A stretch of DNA of 64,000 nucleotides from NCBI RefSeq assembly GCF_020176695.1, contig NZ_JAIWIA010000001.1:1-64000 (forward strand), written 5' to 3'. Source of the stretch: Massilia sp. MS-15 (GTDB lineage Bacteria > Pseudomonadota > Gammaproteobacteria > Burkholderiales > Burkholderiaceae_D). The notes under the pieces were generated by a model, which was not told the DNA's origin, searched no databases, and saw only the letters and a program-made list of their open reading frames with translations. Position 1 is the stretch's first letter. Each line of letters opens with the position of its first letter. Of this stretch, positions 1 to 10,562 are shown piece after piece. Position numbers and translations under genes: made by a program.

Positions 1-60
1 GCCGCCATGCGCTCAGTTCGAGCACATCAAGGCGCCTTTAGCCTTGGCTCCTGCTTCATG

Positions 61-125
61 ACCCCAGGGGACATTTCTACTTTGCAGAACAGGGGACATT
101 TCTATTTAGCGTTGACAATACCTGT
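61..125. repeat. Probable end of an insertion sequence (two tandem aggggacatttct repeats)
   Basis: Two near-identical 18-base units, aggggacatttctacttt at 66-83 and aggggacatttctattta at 91-108, lie 25 bases apart and are followed by gttgacaata. Tandem terminal repeats of this kind are what I associate with ends of transposable elements of the IS21/IS481 type. No transposase is visible inside the window, so the element either extends leftward beyond position 1 or is a decayed end. The rest of 1-157 holds no recognisable gene. The repeat is seen directly; the IS assignment is inference. Confidence 0.45.
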
Positions 126-157
126 TTTGAGAAAATGCGCACTCCGCAAAAAAGAAC

Positions 158-1549
158 TTACAGGGACGTTGCCATGCGCGCCAGGACGGTCTCGCGGCCA
201 AACAATTCCAGCACCGCGTCGATGGCCGGGGTCTGCAGCTGGCCGGTCACGATCAGGCGCAGCGGCATGGCGATCTGCGGCATCTTGAGGCCATGGGCAG
301 CCAGTACTTCCTTGAGCAGGGCGGCGATCGCGGCCTTGTTCCACTCGACCGTCTTGCAGCGCTCGGCAAAGGCGGCCAGCGCCGGGCGCACGGCGTCGGT
401 CAGGTGCTGGGCCAGTAGCGCGGCATCGGGCCTGGGCGCGCGGTAGAACAGCATGGCGGTATCGGCCAGTTCGTTGATGGTATTGGTGCGGTCCTTCACC
501 AGGGCGAACACGGTCGGCAGGGCCGGAGCGCCTTCGAACTGCGCGCCTTCGCGTTCGAGCACCGGGCGTGCCAGCGCAGCCAGGCGCTCGTTGTCGGCCT
601 GCTTGATGTAGTGGTTGTTCAGCCAGGCCAGCTTCTCCGGGTTGAACTGGGCCGCCGACGCCGTCAGGTGATCGAGGTTGAACCACTCGGTGAACTGCTC
701 CATCGAGAAGATCTCGTCATCGCCGTGGCTCCAGCCCAGGCGCGCCAGGTAGTTCAGCATCGCTTCCGGCAGGTAGCCCTGTTCCGGGTACTGCATCACG
801 CTGACCGCGCCGTGGCGCTTGGACAGCTTCTGGCCATCGGCGCCCAGGATCATCGGCAGGTGGCCGTACTGCGGCAGCTCGGCGCCGAGCGCGCGCAGGA
901 TGTTGATCTGGCGCGGCGTGTTGTTCACGTGGTCGTCGCCGCGCAGCACGTGGGTGATCTTCATGTCCCAGTCGTCGACCGAGACGCAGAAGTTGTAGGT
1001 CGGGGTGCCGTCCGGGCGCGCGATGACCAGGTCGTCGAGTTCCTTGTTGGCGATGGTGATCGGGCCCTTGACCACGTCGTTCCAGGTCACTTCGCCATCC
1101 AGCGGGTTCCTGAAGCGCACCACGGGCTTCACGCCTTCCGGCCGAGGGGGCAGGGTCTTGCCCGGTTCCGGGCGCCAGGTGCCGTCGTAGCGCGGCTTTT
1201 CGCCGGCCGCCCGCATGCGCTCGCGCATCGCCTCGACTTCTTCCGGCGAGCAGTAGCACAGGTAGGCCGTGCCCTGCTCCAGCATCGAGGCGACCACCTC
1301 GCGATAGCGGTCCATGCGCTGCATCTGGTAGAACGGGCCTTCGTCGTGCGACAGGCCGAGCCACTGCATGCCGTCCAGGATCGCCTGCACGGCTTCCGGC
1401 GTCGAGCGTTCCAGATCGGTGTCTTCGATGCGCAGGATGAAGCTGCCGCCGAAGTGGCGGGCGTAGGCCCAGGAATACAGCGCGGTGCGGGCGCCGCCCA
1501 GGTGGAGGTAGCCGGTCGGGCTGGGAGCAAAGCGGGTGCGGACGGTCAT
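158..1549 (-). CDS. gltX: Glutamate--tRNA ligase
   Basis: Class I aminoacyl-tRNA synthetase that charges tRNA-Glu with glutamate in the cytoplasm. The 463-residue protein has the usual bacterial GltX length. The N-terminal [13 protein letters not shown] block contains the HIGH-equivalent HLGG at residues 16-19. A KMSKS-equivalent, KLSKR, follows GADGQ near residue 240. The CYCS/Y cluster near residue 100 matches the zinc-binding insert of many GltX proteins. The start is the ATG at 1549, which gives the canonical N-terminus [11 protein letters not shown]; the open frame continues upstream only as a shadow of the next gene. It lies downstream of the GGDEF/EAL gene on the same strand with an 83-base gap. 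Confidence 0.98.
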   Translation of the reverse strand: MTVRTRFAPSPTGYLHLGGARTALYSWAYARHFGGSFILRIEDTDLERSTPEAVQAILDGMQWLGLSHDEGPFYQMQRMDRYREVVASMLEQGTAYLCYCSPEEVEAMRERMRAAGEKPRYDGTWRPEPGKTLPPRPEGVKPVVRFRNPLDGEVTWNDVVKGPITIANKELDDLVIARPDGTPTYNFCVSVDDWDMKITHVLRGDDHVNNTPRQINILRALGAELPQYGHLPMILGADGQKLSKRHGAVSVMQYPEQGYLPEAMLNYLARLGWSHGDDEIFSMEQFTEWFNLDHLTASAAQFNPEKLAWLNNHYIKQADNERLAALARPVLEREGAQFEGAPALPTVFALVKDRTNTINELADTAMLFYRAPRPDAALLAQHLTDAVRPALAAFAERCKTVEWNKAAIAALLKEVLAAHGLKMPQIAMPLRLIVTGQLQTPAIDAVLELFGRETVLARMATSL

Positions 1550-1632
1550 GTCTGGATGCGGAAAAGGTAAAGGGCCTATTCTACCCCGCCACCGGGCGCC
1601 GCGGAACGCGCCAGGGAAGGCGCCGGCCCGCC

Positions 1633-4221
1633 TTAATGCAGCACCAGCGGCGCGATCCCCGCGTCCGCCCCCGTCCCCAGTTCGATCCCGCCCTGGCGCG
1701 CCAGCATGGCGGCCACCCCCGCTGGCGGCAGCGGCCGAGCGAACAGGTAGCCCTGGGCGACGTCGCAGCCCATCGCGCACAAATCGGCCAGCTGCTCGGG
1801 CGTCTCGACCGCCTCGGCGATCACGTTCAGGCCCAGCCGGTGCGCCATCGCCACGATCGCCTCGGCCAGCGCGTACGAGCGGCCATCCCTGGATCCGCCG
1901 TCCGCGCCTGCGCCCGCGCGCGCCGCCAGCCGGCGCACGAACAGGCCGTCCATCTTGAGAATGTCCACCGGTAGCTCGGACAGGTAGTTCAGGCTCGAGT
2001 AGCCGGTGCCGAAATCGTCGATCGATACCAGCACCCCGGCCTGGCGCAACTGGTTCATCAGCGCGCAGTTGGCGTCCAGGTCCTCGATCAGCATGCCCTC
2101 GGTGATCTCGAGGTCGAGGCAGCGCGCCGGCATGCCGGTCTCGCGCAGGATGGCGAGCACGCGCGCCAGCAAGGCCGGCTCCTTCAGCTGGCGCGCCGAC
2201 AGGTTGACCGCGGTCTTGATTTCCGGGAGCCCGGCCGCGCGCCAGGCGCGGTTCTGCAGGCAGGCGGTGCGCAGCGCCCAGTCGCCGATCGGGACGATCA
2301 TCCCGGTTTCCTCGGCCAGCGGGATGAAGCGTCCGGGCGCCACCAGGCCATATTCCGGATGCTGCCAGCGCAGCAGCGCCTCGACCCCGACCACGCGCCT
2401 GGTGGCCAGGTCGACCTGCGGCTGGTATTCGAGGAACAGCTGGCCCTGGGCCAGGGCGTCGCGCAGGCCGTTCTTGAGGGCCATGCGCTCGCTCTGTGGC
2501 TGGGCCCAGTCGCCCGAATACACCTGCACGCTGTTTTCGCCCATGCGCTTGGCGCTGCGCATGGCGCTGTCGGCACGCCGCAGCAGCGCATCGAGGTCGC
2601 AGTCGGCCGCCGGGTACAGGGCCACGCCCACCGCCAGCGTCACGAAGCACTCGCGCCCGCCGACCACCAGCGGCAGGCCGAAGCGGTCCAGGATCTTCTC
2701 GGCCACCGCCTGGGCGTCGGAAGCGAACACCAGGTCTTCCAGCAGCGCGATGAACTCGTCGCCGCTCCAGCGTCCCACGGAATCGGTGGCGCGCAGGCAT
2801 TGGCGGATCGCCTGGCCCGCCTGGCTCAGCAGGGCGTCGCCCGCCTCGCAGCCGAGGGCATGGTTGATCTCCTTGAAGCCGTTGATATTGAGCAGCAGCA
2901 GGGCCACCAGGCGGCGGTTGCGGCTGGCGCGCCGCATGGCGTCGCGCAGGCGCTCGCGCAGCAGCTTGCGGCTGAGCAGGCCGGTGAGCTGGTCGCAGCC
3001 GGTGCCGCCTTCGGCGCCGGGGCGGCTGTCCGGCACCAGCGCCGGCAGCTGCTCGTCGGCCTCGTGGCATTGCACCCGGTTGCGGCCGAGCGCTTTGGCC
3101 AGGTAGAGCGCCTCGTCCGCGCGCGCGATGGTGTGCGCGCTCGGCTCCCCCGGACGGTAGGCGGCCACGCCGACCGACACGGTGAGGGTGATGAGCTCGG
3201 CGTCGCCCCCGCCGCCGCCCCCGGTGCCCGTCTCGGTCGCGCAGCGCAGGCCGGCGGTGGCGATCCGGACGCGCTCGGCCAGCACCAGCGCGTCCGGCAC
3301 CGGGGTCTCGGGCAGCATCAGCAGGAACTCCTCGCCGCCATAGCGGCCGAACGCATCGCTGGCGCGGATCTCGCCCTTGACCGCCTGGGCGAAGCAGCGC
3401 AGCACCTGGTCGCCCGCACCATGTCCGTAGGTGTCGTTGATACGCTTGAAGAAGTCGATGTCGAACAGGCACAGGCAGAATGGCCGTGCACTGCGGTCGC
3501 TGCGTTCCTTTTCCCGCTCGACCAGGCCGAGCAGGAAACGGCGGTTGTGGCAGCCCGTGAGTTCGTCGCGGATCGCCAGTTCATGGATGGTCGCCATCGC
3601 GCTTTGCAGCCGGACGAAGCCCTCGGTCTTGGTCAGCTCGAACAGCAGCACGAAGCCCAGCACCACCACGAACAGGCCGAGGTCGCACGCCAGGTAGAGC
3701 AGCGGCATGTCCAGCATCGGCCCCTCCGGCAGGGGCGGCGCAAGGAGGCCGAAGGCAGGCAGGCCCCACAGCGCGGCCGCGGCGGCGCAGCTCATCGCCA
3801 GCCACGCCAGGGCGCAGGCTGGCCCGCCGAGGAACATCGCCACTACCGGCGCCGTCAACAGCCAGCTGGCGGTGGGCGAACGGATGCCGCCCAGGAACCA
3901 GCTGAGCCAGACCATGTTGAAGAACAGCGCGCTCAGGTAAAGGTCGCGCGCCAGCGCGATGCTGCCGCTCAGGCGCAGTACCGGAGGCGCCAGCAGCATC
4001 ACCAGAGAAGCGGCGAGGATTTCGAGCGCCGCCAGTTCCTGGCCCAGCATCCAGTAGACCAGGGCGTAGGCCGGTCCGGCGATGGCCGCCAGCAGCGACG
4101 CATTGATGACGTTTTCGGCGCGCGCGAGCACGGCGACATCCTGCCGCAGGTCGGCCGGTATGAACCGGTGGGCGACGTCGAGGTAATATCCACGCCACCC
4201 TTTTGTGCTGCTGTCGCTCAT
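1633..4221 (-). CDS. Membrane-bound tandem GGDEF-GGDEF-EAL cyclic-di-GMP protein
   Basis: Predicted cyclic-di-GMP enzyme of 862 residues. Residues about 35-195 form several hydrophobic membrane segments of a MASE-like sensor region. The first GGDEF domain (about 215-385) has an intact GGEEF signature at 295-299 and a canonical RxxD inhibitory site at 286-289, so diguanylate cyclase activity is expected. A second GGDEF domain (about 408-570) carries SGDEF at 486-490, also preceded by RxxD. An EAL domain (about 590-850) follows with EALLR and DDFGTGYSS, so it looks catalytically complete. The chosen start gives MSDSSTKG with GGGA-like bases just upstream; a longer start at 4290 is possible but less likely. 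The duplicated GGDEF domain is unusual. Confidence 0.9.
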   Translation of the reverse strand: MSDSSTKGWRGYYLDVAHRFIPADLRQDVAVLARAENVINASLLAAIAGPAYALVYWMLGQELAALEILAASLVMLLAPPVLRLSGSIALARDLYLSALFFNMVWLSWFLGGIRSPTASWLLTAPVVAMFLGGPACALAWLAMSCAAAAALWGLPAFGLLAPPLPEGPMLDMPLLYLACDLGLFVVVLGFVLLFELTKTEGFVRLQSAMATIHELAIRDELTGCHNRRFLLGLVEREKERSDRSARPFCLCLFDIDFFKRINDTYGHGAGDQVLRCFAQAVKGEIRASDAFGRYGGEEFLLMLPETPVPDALVLAERVRIATAGLRCATETGTGGGGGGDAELITLTVSVGVAAYRPGEPSAHTIARADEALYLAKALGRNRVQCHEADEQLPALVPDSRPGAEGGTGCDQLTGLLSRKLLRERLRDAMRRASRNRRLVALLLLNINGFKEINHALGCEAGDALLSQAGQAIRQCLRATDSVGRWSGDEFIALLEDLVFASDAQAVAEKILDRFGLPLVVGGRECFVTLAVGVALYPAADCDLDALLRRADSAMRSAKRMGENSVQVYSGDWAQPQSERMALKNGLRDALAQGQLFLEYQPQVDLATRRVVGVEALLRWQHPEYGLVAPGRFIPLAEETGMIVPIGDWALRTACLQNRAWRAAGLPEIKTAVNLSARQLKEPALLARVLAILRETGMPARCLDLEITEGMLIEDLDANCALMNQLRQAGVLVSIDDFGTGYSSLNYLSELPVDILKMDGLFVRRLAARAGAGADGGSRDGRSYALAEAIVAMAHRLGLNVIAEAVETPEQLADLCAMGCDVAQGYLFARPLPPAGVAAMLARQGGIELGTGADAGIAPLVLH

Positions 4222-4311
4222 CGGAATCCCATGCGCCACACACGAAGCTTCGAGTGTAGGGAAGAAATTTCCTCTGATCTTTAATTTCAAACAGGAGTTT
4301 CTCGAAAGCGT

Positions 4312-5337
4312 TCACCCCTGCCGCAGCGGGATGCGGCGCGCCGGCAGCGCCCGCGCGCGCAGCTGCCCGCAGCCGCCATCAACCTCCTGTCCGGCCGAAT
4401 CGCGCAGCGTGGTCAAGACCCCGCGCGCCCTCAACCCGGCCGCGATGTCCCGCGCCCGTTCCCAGCTGGGACGGCGGTAGGCCAGTTCCGGCACCGTGTT
4501 ATAAGGGATCATGTTGAGGATGGCGTATTTGCCGCGCAACAGTTCGACGATGCCGTCCAGCTCTTCCGGCCCATCGTTGACGCCTTCGAGCAGGGTCCAC
4601 TGGTACTGGACCGGATAGCCGGACAGGCGCGCATAGCGCTCGCCATGTTCGGCCAGGTCGCGCGGTTCCAGTTGCGGCGCGCGCGGCAGCAACTCGGCGC
4701 GCAGCGCGGCGCGGGTACTGTGCAGCGACAGCGCCAGCGCCGGCCTGACCCGTGCCGCGGCCAGGCGCTCGAAGGCGCGCAGGTCGCCCACCGTCGAGAA
4801 CACCAGGTTCTTGTGCGCGATGCCGGCCTCGGTGCCGAGCAGCTCGATCGCTTCCATCACGTTGTCGAGGTTATGCGAAGGCTCGCCCATGCCCATGAAC
4901 ACCACTTTCTTCACGGGGCGGCGGGCGCGCGCCAGCACCACCTGGGCCACGATCTCGCCGCTCGTCACCTGGCGCAGCAAGCCGTCGCGGCCGGTCATGC
5001 AGAAGCGGCAGCCGACCGCGCAGCCGACCTGGCTCGACACGCACACCCCGTCGCGCGGCAACAGCACGGTCTCGACCGTCTGGCCATCGCCCAGGGCGAG
5101 CAGGAGCCGCTCGGAACCGTCGTGCGCCGGATGGCAGGACACCAGCCGCACCAGCGCCGCCAGCTCCGCGTCCAGCGCCGGCAGCGCCGCGCGCACCGGT
5201 TTCGGCAGGAAGTCGGAAGCGGGACGGCGCCCGCGCTCGTGGGCCGCGCCCTGCACCCAGTCGCGCAGCACGCGCTCCTGGTGCAGCGGCAGCGCGCCGA
5301 GCGCCGCCAGGCGGGCGCGGATGGCGGAAATGCGCAT
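4312..5337 (-). CDS. RlmN/Cfr-family radical SAM rRNA methyltransferase (paralog type)
   Basis: Radical S-adenosylmethionine enzyme of the RlmN/Cfr family, which methylates adenosine in 23S rRNA (position 2503) and, for RlmN, certain tRNAs. The CxxxCxxC iron-sulfur motif is present as CAVGCRFC, followed by the GEPSHN segment. The C-terminal cysteine needed for the methyl-transfer intermediate is seen in GGCGQL. It is 341 residues long, slightly short for RlmN. In Betaproteobacteria the main rlmN usually sits beside ndk/ispG/hisS. This copy lies between a GGDEF/EAL gene and mrp, so it may be a second, RlmN-like paralog. Its exact target cannot be read from sequence. It starts at an ATG 39 bases downstream of the mrp stop. 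Confidence 0.85.
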   Translation of the reverse strand: MRISAIRARLAALGALPLHQERVLRDWVQGAAHERGRRPASDFLPKPVRAALPALDAELAALVRLVSCHPAHDGSERLLLALGDGQTVETVLLPRDGVCVSSQVGCAVGCRFCMTGRDGLLRQVTSGEIVAQVVLARARRPVKKVVFMGMGEPSHNLDNVMEAIELLGTEAGIAHKNLVFSTVGDLRAFERLAAARVRPALALSLHSTRAALRAELLPRAPQLEPRDLAEHGERYARLSGYPVQYQWTLLEGVNDGPEELDGIVELLRGKYAILNMIPYNTVPELAYRRPSWERARDIAAGLRARGVLTTLRDSAGQEVDGGCGQLRARALPARRIPLRQG

Positions 5338-5376
5338 TGCCTAGTGAAGCCGGAATTTGACCAACTGGTAAAAAAC

Positions 5377-6465
5377 TCAGTCGTTCCTGACCACGATGCT
5401 CGGGAACTTGCTGCTCATGTCCTTCGCCTTCTCGGCCACCTTGACCGCCACCTTGCGCGCGATCGCCTTGTAGATGGTGGCCACCGGGCCTTCCGGATCG
5501 GCGACCACGGTCGGGCGGCCGGAATCGGTCTGCTCGCGGATCGACAGGTTCAGCGGCAGCTTGCCGAGGAAGTCGACGCCGAAGTCGCGGCACATCTTCT
5601 CGCCGCCGCCGGCCCCGAAGATCTCCTCGTGGTGGCCGCAATTGGAACAGATATGGGTGCTCATGTTCTCGACCACGCCGATGATCGGGATGCCGACCTT
5701 CTCGAACATCTTGAGGCCCTTGCGCGCGTCGAGCAGGGCGATGTCCTGCGGGGTGGTGACGATCACGGCGCCGGTGACCGGCACCTTCTGCGACAGGGTC
5801 AGCTGGATGTCGCCGGTGCCCGGGGGCATGTCGACGATCAGGTAATCGAGGTCGCGCCAGTTGGTCTGCTCGAGCAGCTGCTGCAGGGCGCCGGTGACCA
5901 TCGGGCCGCGCCACACCATCGGCTCGTCCGGGTCGATCATGAAGCCGATCGACGACACCTGCACGCCATGGTTTTCCAGCGGCTCCATGGTCTTGCCGTC
6001 GCGGCTCTCGGGGCGACCATTGATCCCCAACATCATCGGCTGCGAAGGGCCGTAGATGTCGGCGTCCAGGATGCCGACGCTGGCGCCCTCGGCGCTCAGG
6101 GCCAGCGCCAGGTTGACTGCGGTGGTCGACTTGCCGACCCCGCCCTTGCCCGAGGCCACTGCAATGATGTTCTTCACGTTCGGCATCAGCTTCAGGCCGC
6201 GCTGGACCGCGTGCGACAGCACCTTGGTATACACCTTCGCGCTCACCTTGCCCACGCCCGGCAGCGTCCTTGCGCCGGCCTCGACGCGCTCGCGGATGCT
6301 GGCCAGCTGGCTGGCCGCCGGATAGCCCAGTTCCACGTCGAACGCGAGGTCGGCGCCCGAGATCTGGATATTCTTGATGGACCTGGAAGAAACGAAATCC
6401 TTCCCGGTATTCGGATCGATAACCGCCGACAGGACCGCCTTGACGTCGTTCTCAGTGATGCTCAT
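5377..6465 (-). CDS. apbC: Iron-sulfur cluster carrier protein Mrp/ApbC
   Basis: P-loop ATPase that binds and transfers Fe-S clusters to apoproteins. The 362-residue protein has an N-terminal MIP18/DUF59 domain (about 1-90) and a deviant Walker A motif GKGGVGKST beginning near residue 107. A C-terminal CSNC pair is the likely cluster ligand shared across the dimer. The start at 6465 (MSITENDV) is chosen because GGAGAAC lies directly upstream; the frame is open for 40 more codons, but those lack family similarity. It is divergent from metG with 174 bases between them, a common arrangement in this group. Confidence 0.95.
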   Translation of the reverse strand: MSITENDVKAVLSAVIDPNTGKDFVSSRSIKNIQISGADLAFDVELGYPAASQLASIRERVEAGARTLPGVGKVSAKVYTKVLSHAVQRGLKLMPNVKNIIAVASGKGGVGKSTTAVNLALALSAEGASVGILDADIYGPSQPMMLGINGRPESRDGKTMEPLENHGVQVSSIGFMIDPDEPMVWRGPMVTGALQQLLEQTNWRDLDYLIVDMPPGTGDIQLTLSQKVPVTGAVIVTTPQDIALLDARKGLKMFEKVGIPIIGVVENMSTHICSNCGHHEEIFGAGGGEKMCRDFGVDFLGKLPLNLSIREQTDSGRPTVVADPEGPVATIYKAIARKVAVKVAEKAKDMSSKFPSIVVRND

Positions 6466-6639
6466 GTAGTTCTCCATGGTGAGGGCCGCAGTGTAGCGCA
6501 AAATGCCACATTGTTCGTACTGCCCCCGCGGACAGGCGCGTGGCGCACCGGAAAGCGGCGGCGGCGCTTGCAGCGTCCTGCGCATGGGGGCCTTACGCTG
6601 TTAAAATGCATCTTTTCCCAAACTCATAGCGCTTCGACC

Positions 6640-8787
6640 ATGACCCGCAAGCTGTTCGTCACCACCGCCCTGCCCTACGCCAACGCTGCCTTCCACATCG
6701 GCCACATGATGGAATACATCCAGGCCGACATCTGGGTCCGGTTCCAGCGCATGCAGCGCGACGCCGACGGCCAGCCGCGCCAGGTGCATTTCGTCTGCGC
6801 CGACGACACCCACGGCACCCCGATCATGATCGCGGCGGAAAAGGAAGGCATCACCCCGCAGGAATTCGTGGCCAAGATCGCCGCCGGCCGCCCGCAATAC
6901 CTGGACGGTTTCCACATCGCCTTCGATAACTGGTATTCCACCGATTCGCCGGAAAACGTCGCGCTGTCGCAGGGCATCTACCGCAAGCTGCGCGACGCAG
7001 GCCTGATCGTCACCAGGACCGTGGACCGCTTCTACGATCCGGTCAAGGGCATGTTCCTGGCCGACCGCAACATCAAGGGCGAATGCCCGACCTGCCACGC
7101 CAAGGACCAGTACGGCGACAACTGCGAAGTCTGCGGCGCCGCCTACCAGCCGACCGAACTGGTCAACCCGTTCTCGGTCTTCACCGGCTCGACCCCGATC
7201 CTGAAGCCTTCGGAACAGTATTTCTTCAAGCTGTCCGACCCGCGCTGCTTCGCTTTTCTCAAGGAATGGCTGAACACCCCGGGCCGCCTGCAGCCGGAAA
7301 TGGTGAACAAGGTCTCGGAATGGCTGGGCGAAACCGGCGAAAAGCTGGCCGACTGGGACATCTCGCGGGACGCGCCCTATTTCGGCATTCCGATTCCTGA
7401 CGCGCCAGGCAAGTTTTTCTATGTGTGGCTGGACGCGCCGGTCGGCTACCTGGCTTCGCTGAAGAACTATTTTTCAAAGACGGGCATCGATTACGAGGCC
7501 TTCCTGAACGACCCGGCCGCCGAACAGGTCCACTTCATCGGCAAGGACATCGTGTCCTTCCACCTGCTGTTCTGGCCGGCGATGCTGAATTTCTCGCAGC
7601 ACCCGATCATCGACAAGCTGAAGGTGGCGGTGCACGGCCACCTCACCGTCAACAATGAAAAGATGTCGAAGTCGCGCGGCACCGGCATCTCGCCGCTGCG
7701 CTACCTGGAACTGGGCATGAACCCGGAATGGCTGCGCTATTACCTGGCGTTCAAGTTGAATGCGAAAGTCGAAGACCTGGATTTCAACGGCGAGGATTTC
7801 GTCGCCCGCGTCAACAGCGACCTGATCGGCAAGTACATCAACATCGCCAGCCGCTGCGCGGGCTTCATCGCCAAGCGTTTCGACGGTAAGCTGGCCGACA
7901 GCCTGTCGGCATCGGCCAAGGCCTGGATCTGCAAGGCCCTGATGGTCGACGGCGCCGAGCGCCAGGTCAGCATCGCCGCCGCGTTCGAAGCGCGCGAATA
8001 CGGCCGCGCGATGCGCGAGATCATGGAGATCGCCGACATCGTCAACCAGTACGTGGATGAGAACAAGCCCTGGCTGCTGGCCAAGGACGACAGCAAGCTG
8101 GCCGAACTGCACGACGTCTGCACCACCGCCCTGATCCTGTTCCGCCAGCTGTCGATCATGCTGTCGCCGGTGCTGCCGCAGGTGGCCGCGCGCGTGGCCG
8201 GGTTCCTCGGCGACGAAGCCCTGGCCTGGAGCGACACCCATGGCGCCGCCGTCTATGAAAGCATGCTGGGCCGCGCGATCGGCGCCTACAGCCACCTGAT
8301 GCAGCGCGTCGATGCCAAGATGGTCGAGAACCTGTTCGACAAGCCGGCCGCCCCTGCCGTGGCCACGGCCCCGGCCGCCCCGGCCGCTTCGTCGGCAGCG
8401 CCTGCGGTCGATGCGCCGGCAGCCGAGGCCATCGAGGAACTGGCGCCGGAAATCTCGATCGACGACTTCCTGAAGGTCGACCTGCGGGTGGCCAGGATCG
8501 TCAATTGCGAACACGTCGAGGGCGCCGGCAAGCTGCTGCGCCTGACCCTGGACGTGGGCGAAGGCCGCTACCGCAATGTGTTCTCGGGCATCAAGTCGGC
8601 CTACCAGCCGGAACAACTGGTCGGCAAGCTGACCGTGATGGTGGCCAACCTGGCGCCGCGCAAGATGAAGTTCGGCGTCTCCGAAGGCATGGTGCTGTGC
8701 GCCTCCGCCGCGGACGAGAAGGCCAACCCGGGCCTGTACCTGCTCGATCCGATGCCGGGCGCAACGCCGGGCATGCGCATCCGCTGA
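6640..8787 (+). CDS. metG: Methionine--tRNA ligase with C-terminal tRNA-binding domain
   Basis: Charges tRNA-Met with methionine; essential and cytoplasmic. The 715-residue protein has HIGH at residues 19-22, a zinc knuckle of two CxxC pairs around residue 150 (CPTC...CEVC) and a KMSKS motif near residue 345. An alanine/proline-rich linker around residues 565-600 leads to a C-terminal Trbp111/EMAP-like tRNA-binding domain (about 605-715) beginning [16 protein letters not shown]. The ATG at 6640 gives the canonical [15 protein letters not shown]; the upstream open frame is an antisense shadow of mrp. It is divergent from mrp. Confidence 0.98.
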   Translation: MTRKLFVTTALPYANAAFHIGHMMEYIQADIWVRFQRMQRDADGQPRQVHFVCADDTHGTPIMIAAEKEGITPQEFVAKIAAGRPQYLDGFHIAFDNWYSTDSPENVALSQGIYRKLRDAGLIVTRTVDRFYDPVKGMFLADRNIKGECPTCHAKDQYGDNCEVCGAAYQPTELVNPFSVFTGSTPILKPSEQYFFKLSDPRCFAFLKEWLNTPGRLQPEMVNKVSEWLGETGEKLADWDISRDAPYFGIPIPDAPGKFFYVWLDAPVGYLASLKNYFSKTGIDYEAFLNDPAAEQVHFIGKDIVSFHLLFWPAMLNFSQHPIIDKLKVAVHGHLTVNNEKMSKSRGTGISPLRYLELGMNPEWLRYYLAFKLNAKVEDLDFNGEDFVARVNSDLIGKYINIASRCAGFIAKRFDGKLADSLSASAKAWICKALMVDGAERQVSIAAAFEAREYGRAMREIMEIADIVNQYVDENKPWLLAKDDSKLAELHDVCTTALILFRQLSIMLSPVLPQVAARVAGFLGDEALAWSDTHGAAVYESMLGRAIGAYSHLMQRVDAKMVENLFDKPAAPAVATAPAAPAASSAAPAVDAPAAEAIEELAPEISIDDFLKVDLRVARIVNCEHVEGAGKLLRLTLDVGEGRYRNVFSGIKSAYQPEQLVGKLTVMVANLAPRKMKFGVSEGMVLCASAADEKANPGLYLLDPMPGATPGMRIR

Positions 8788-8953
8788 GCCGGCAAAGCCC
8801 GTCCGTGGTGCCCTGGAGGCGCCGCCGCGGGCGGCCGCCGAAATCAATCCGGGGTCCTGTTGCAGCGTTATAATGGCGCGTTTCTCTGAACCTCGCGCCC
8901 CTACGGCCACGCCGGCAGGCCCTTTTCAGACTCACGACAAGGTAGATAACAAG

Positions 8954-10276
8954 ATGACCGAATTCACCCCTCTCCGCCATATCCCGCAAGCCAACGTGTT
9001 CCGCAAGGGCGACGTCTTCGTCCTGTTCGGTGAACTGTTCGGCCGCGGCTATGTCAATGGCCTGATCGACGAGGCGCGCCAGGCCGGCATGACGATCGTC
9101 GGCATCACCGTCGGCCGCCGCGACGAGGGCGGCGCCCTGCGCGCGCTTACCGCCGAAGAGCTGCTTGAGGCGGAAGAGAAGCTCGGCGGCAGGATCATCA
9201 ACCTGCCGCTGATGGCCGGTTTCGACATGGATGCGCCGGAGGGCGAGCAGAACCCGACCGAGATGCTGTCCGGGATCACCCTCAAGAGCTGGCAGGAAGA
9301 CAAGCTGGACTGGGAAAAGATCGAGCGCTGCCGCGAGGCCGGCGTGCGCCGCTTCACCACCACGGCCGCGACCGTGATGGCGGAAATCGACAAGCTGGTG
9401 CCGGACGGCGCGAACGTGTTCTTCGCCCACACCATGGCCGGCGGCATCCCCAAGATCAAGGCCTTCCTGGCCATTGCCAACCGCATCTACAAGGGCCGCG
9501 GCGAACGCTTCATGTCCTCGCGCGCCCTGCTCGACAGCGACCTGGGCAAGCTGATCCTGATGAACTTCGACGAAGTCACGGCCAACACCCTGAAGTACCT
9601 GATCGATGCGTCCAGCGCGATCCGCGAGCGCGTGACGGGGGCCGGCGGCGAGGTGCGCTACACCGCCTACGGTTACCACGGCACAGAAATCCTGATCGGT
9701 GGCCAGTACGTGTGGCAGACCTATTCCAACTACACCCAGGGCTATGCCAAGATGCGCCTGGAATCGATCGCCGAGGCCGCCTGGAATGCGGGCGTGCATG
9801 CGACCGTGTTCAACTGCCCGGAAATCCGCACCAATTCCTCCGACATCTTCGTGGGCGTCGAACTGTCGCTGTTCCCCCTGCTCACCGCGCTGAAGAAGGA
9901 AGGCGGCGGCGCCTGGGCCGAGCAGCAGTGGCAGATCTGCCAGGACCTGCTGGGCGAAGGCGTGTCGCTGCAGTCGCTGCTCGACACCATCGAACGCTAC
10001 AACAACGACGCCACCAGCGCCGAGTTCCGCAACTTCGCCGCCTGGCCGATGGACAACACCCCGGCCCTGGCCGAGGTCATGATCGGCACCTCGGAACAGG
10101 TCACCGCCCTGCACAAGGACCGCAAGGCCCTGATCACCGATCACCTGTCGAGCCTGGTGCTGGAAGGCGCCGGCCCCCTGATGTTCCATGGTGCTTCGGA
10201 AAAGATCGCGCCGGTACTGTGGCTCAGCCACGACATCATCGCGCGTCAGCTGAACGAACTGCACCGCCAGGCTTGA
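8954..10276 (+). CDS. Conserved Rossmann-like protein (possible FabMG-type enoyl reductase family)
   Basis: A well-conserved-looking 440-residue cytoplasmic protein. Near the N-terminus FGELFGRGYVNGL, then a hydrophobic strand ending ITVGRR, resembles the GxxxGxG nucleotide-binding turn of dehydrogenase folds. Later segments (AYGYHGTEIL, NCPEIRTNSSD) are distinctive but I cannot tie them to a reaction. I have a weak memory of such proteins being labelled FabMG-family enoyl-ACP reductase; treat this as tentative. The start at 8954 (MTEFTPLRHIPQ) follows AAGGTAGATAACAAG; a longer start at 8873 is less likely. It lies between metG and the DUF3460-scpA-panC group, with no operon partner that explains its role. 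Confidence 0.6.
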   Translation: MTEFTPLRHIPQANVFRKGDVFVLFGELFGRGYVNGLIDEARQAGMTIVGITVGRRDEGGALRALTAEELLEAEEKLGGRIINLPLMAGFDMDAPEGEQNPTEMLSGITLKSWQEDKLDWEKIERCREAGVRRFTTTAATVMAEIDKLVPDGANVFFAHTMAGGIPKIKAFLAIANRIYKGRGERFMSSRALLDSDLGKLILMNFDEVTANTLKYLIDASSAIRERVTGAGGEVRYTAYGYHGTEILIGGQYVWQTYSNYTQGYAKMRLESIAEAAWNAGVHATVFNCPEIRTNSSDIFVGVELSLFPLLTALKKEGGGAWAEQQWQICQDLLGEGVSLQSLLDTIERYNNDATSAEFRNFAAWPMDNTPALAEVMIGTSEQVTALHKDRKALITDHLSSLVLEGAGPLMFHGASEKIAPVLWLSHDIIARQLNELHRQA

Positions 10277-10334
10277 CGCAGCCATGCCGGGACGGAAGAA
10301 TCTGCCCCGGCCACTTTATTTCTCTCTAAAAACC

Positions 10335-10544
10335 ATGTTCTTCAAGAAACAACATTCGCTGTACGAGTCCGAGCACACCAAGTTCATCAAGGAACTGAAA
10401 GCCAAGCACCCGGGCATGGACGCGCGCCAGGTCGAAGGCCGCGCCCTGCTGTGGGACAAGGCGCCGCTGTCGCTGGACGAGCAGGAGCGCATCCAGCAGT
10501 CGCGCCTGCGCCAGCAGGCCTACCCGTACCAGACCAAGGTCTGA
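10335..10544 (+). CDS. DUF3460 family small protein
   Basis: Small charged protein of 69 residues starting MFFKKQHSLYESEHT, with the segment ALLWDKAPLSLDEQER typical of the betaproteobacterial DUF3460 family. Function is unknown. It lies 18 bases upstream of scpA, and this DUF3460-scpA-panC order is recurrent in Burkholderiales, so it is probably cotranscribed with the condensin subunit. The ATG at 10335 is preferred over the in-frame one at 10284 because the family N-terminus begins with MFFKK-like residues. Confidence 0.8.
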   Translation: MFFKKQHSLYESEHTKFIKELKAKHPGMDARQVEGRALLWDKAPLSLDEQERIQQSRLRQQAYPYQTKV

Positions 10545-10562
10545 GGCCGGGGAAGCGCTCCC

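Noticed and set aside
4645-6639. Upstream extension of the metG frame
   Set aside because: This part lies antisense to rlmN-like and mrp genes; MetG similarity begins precisely at 6640.
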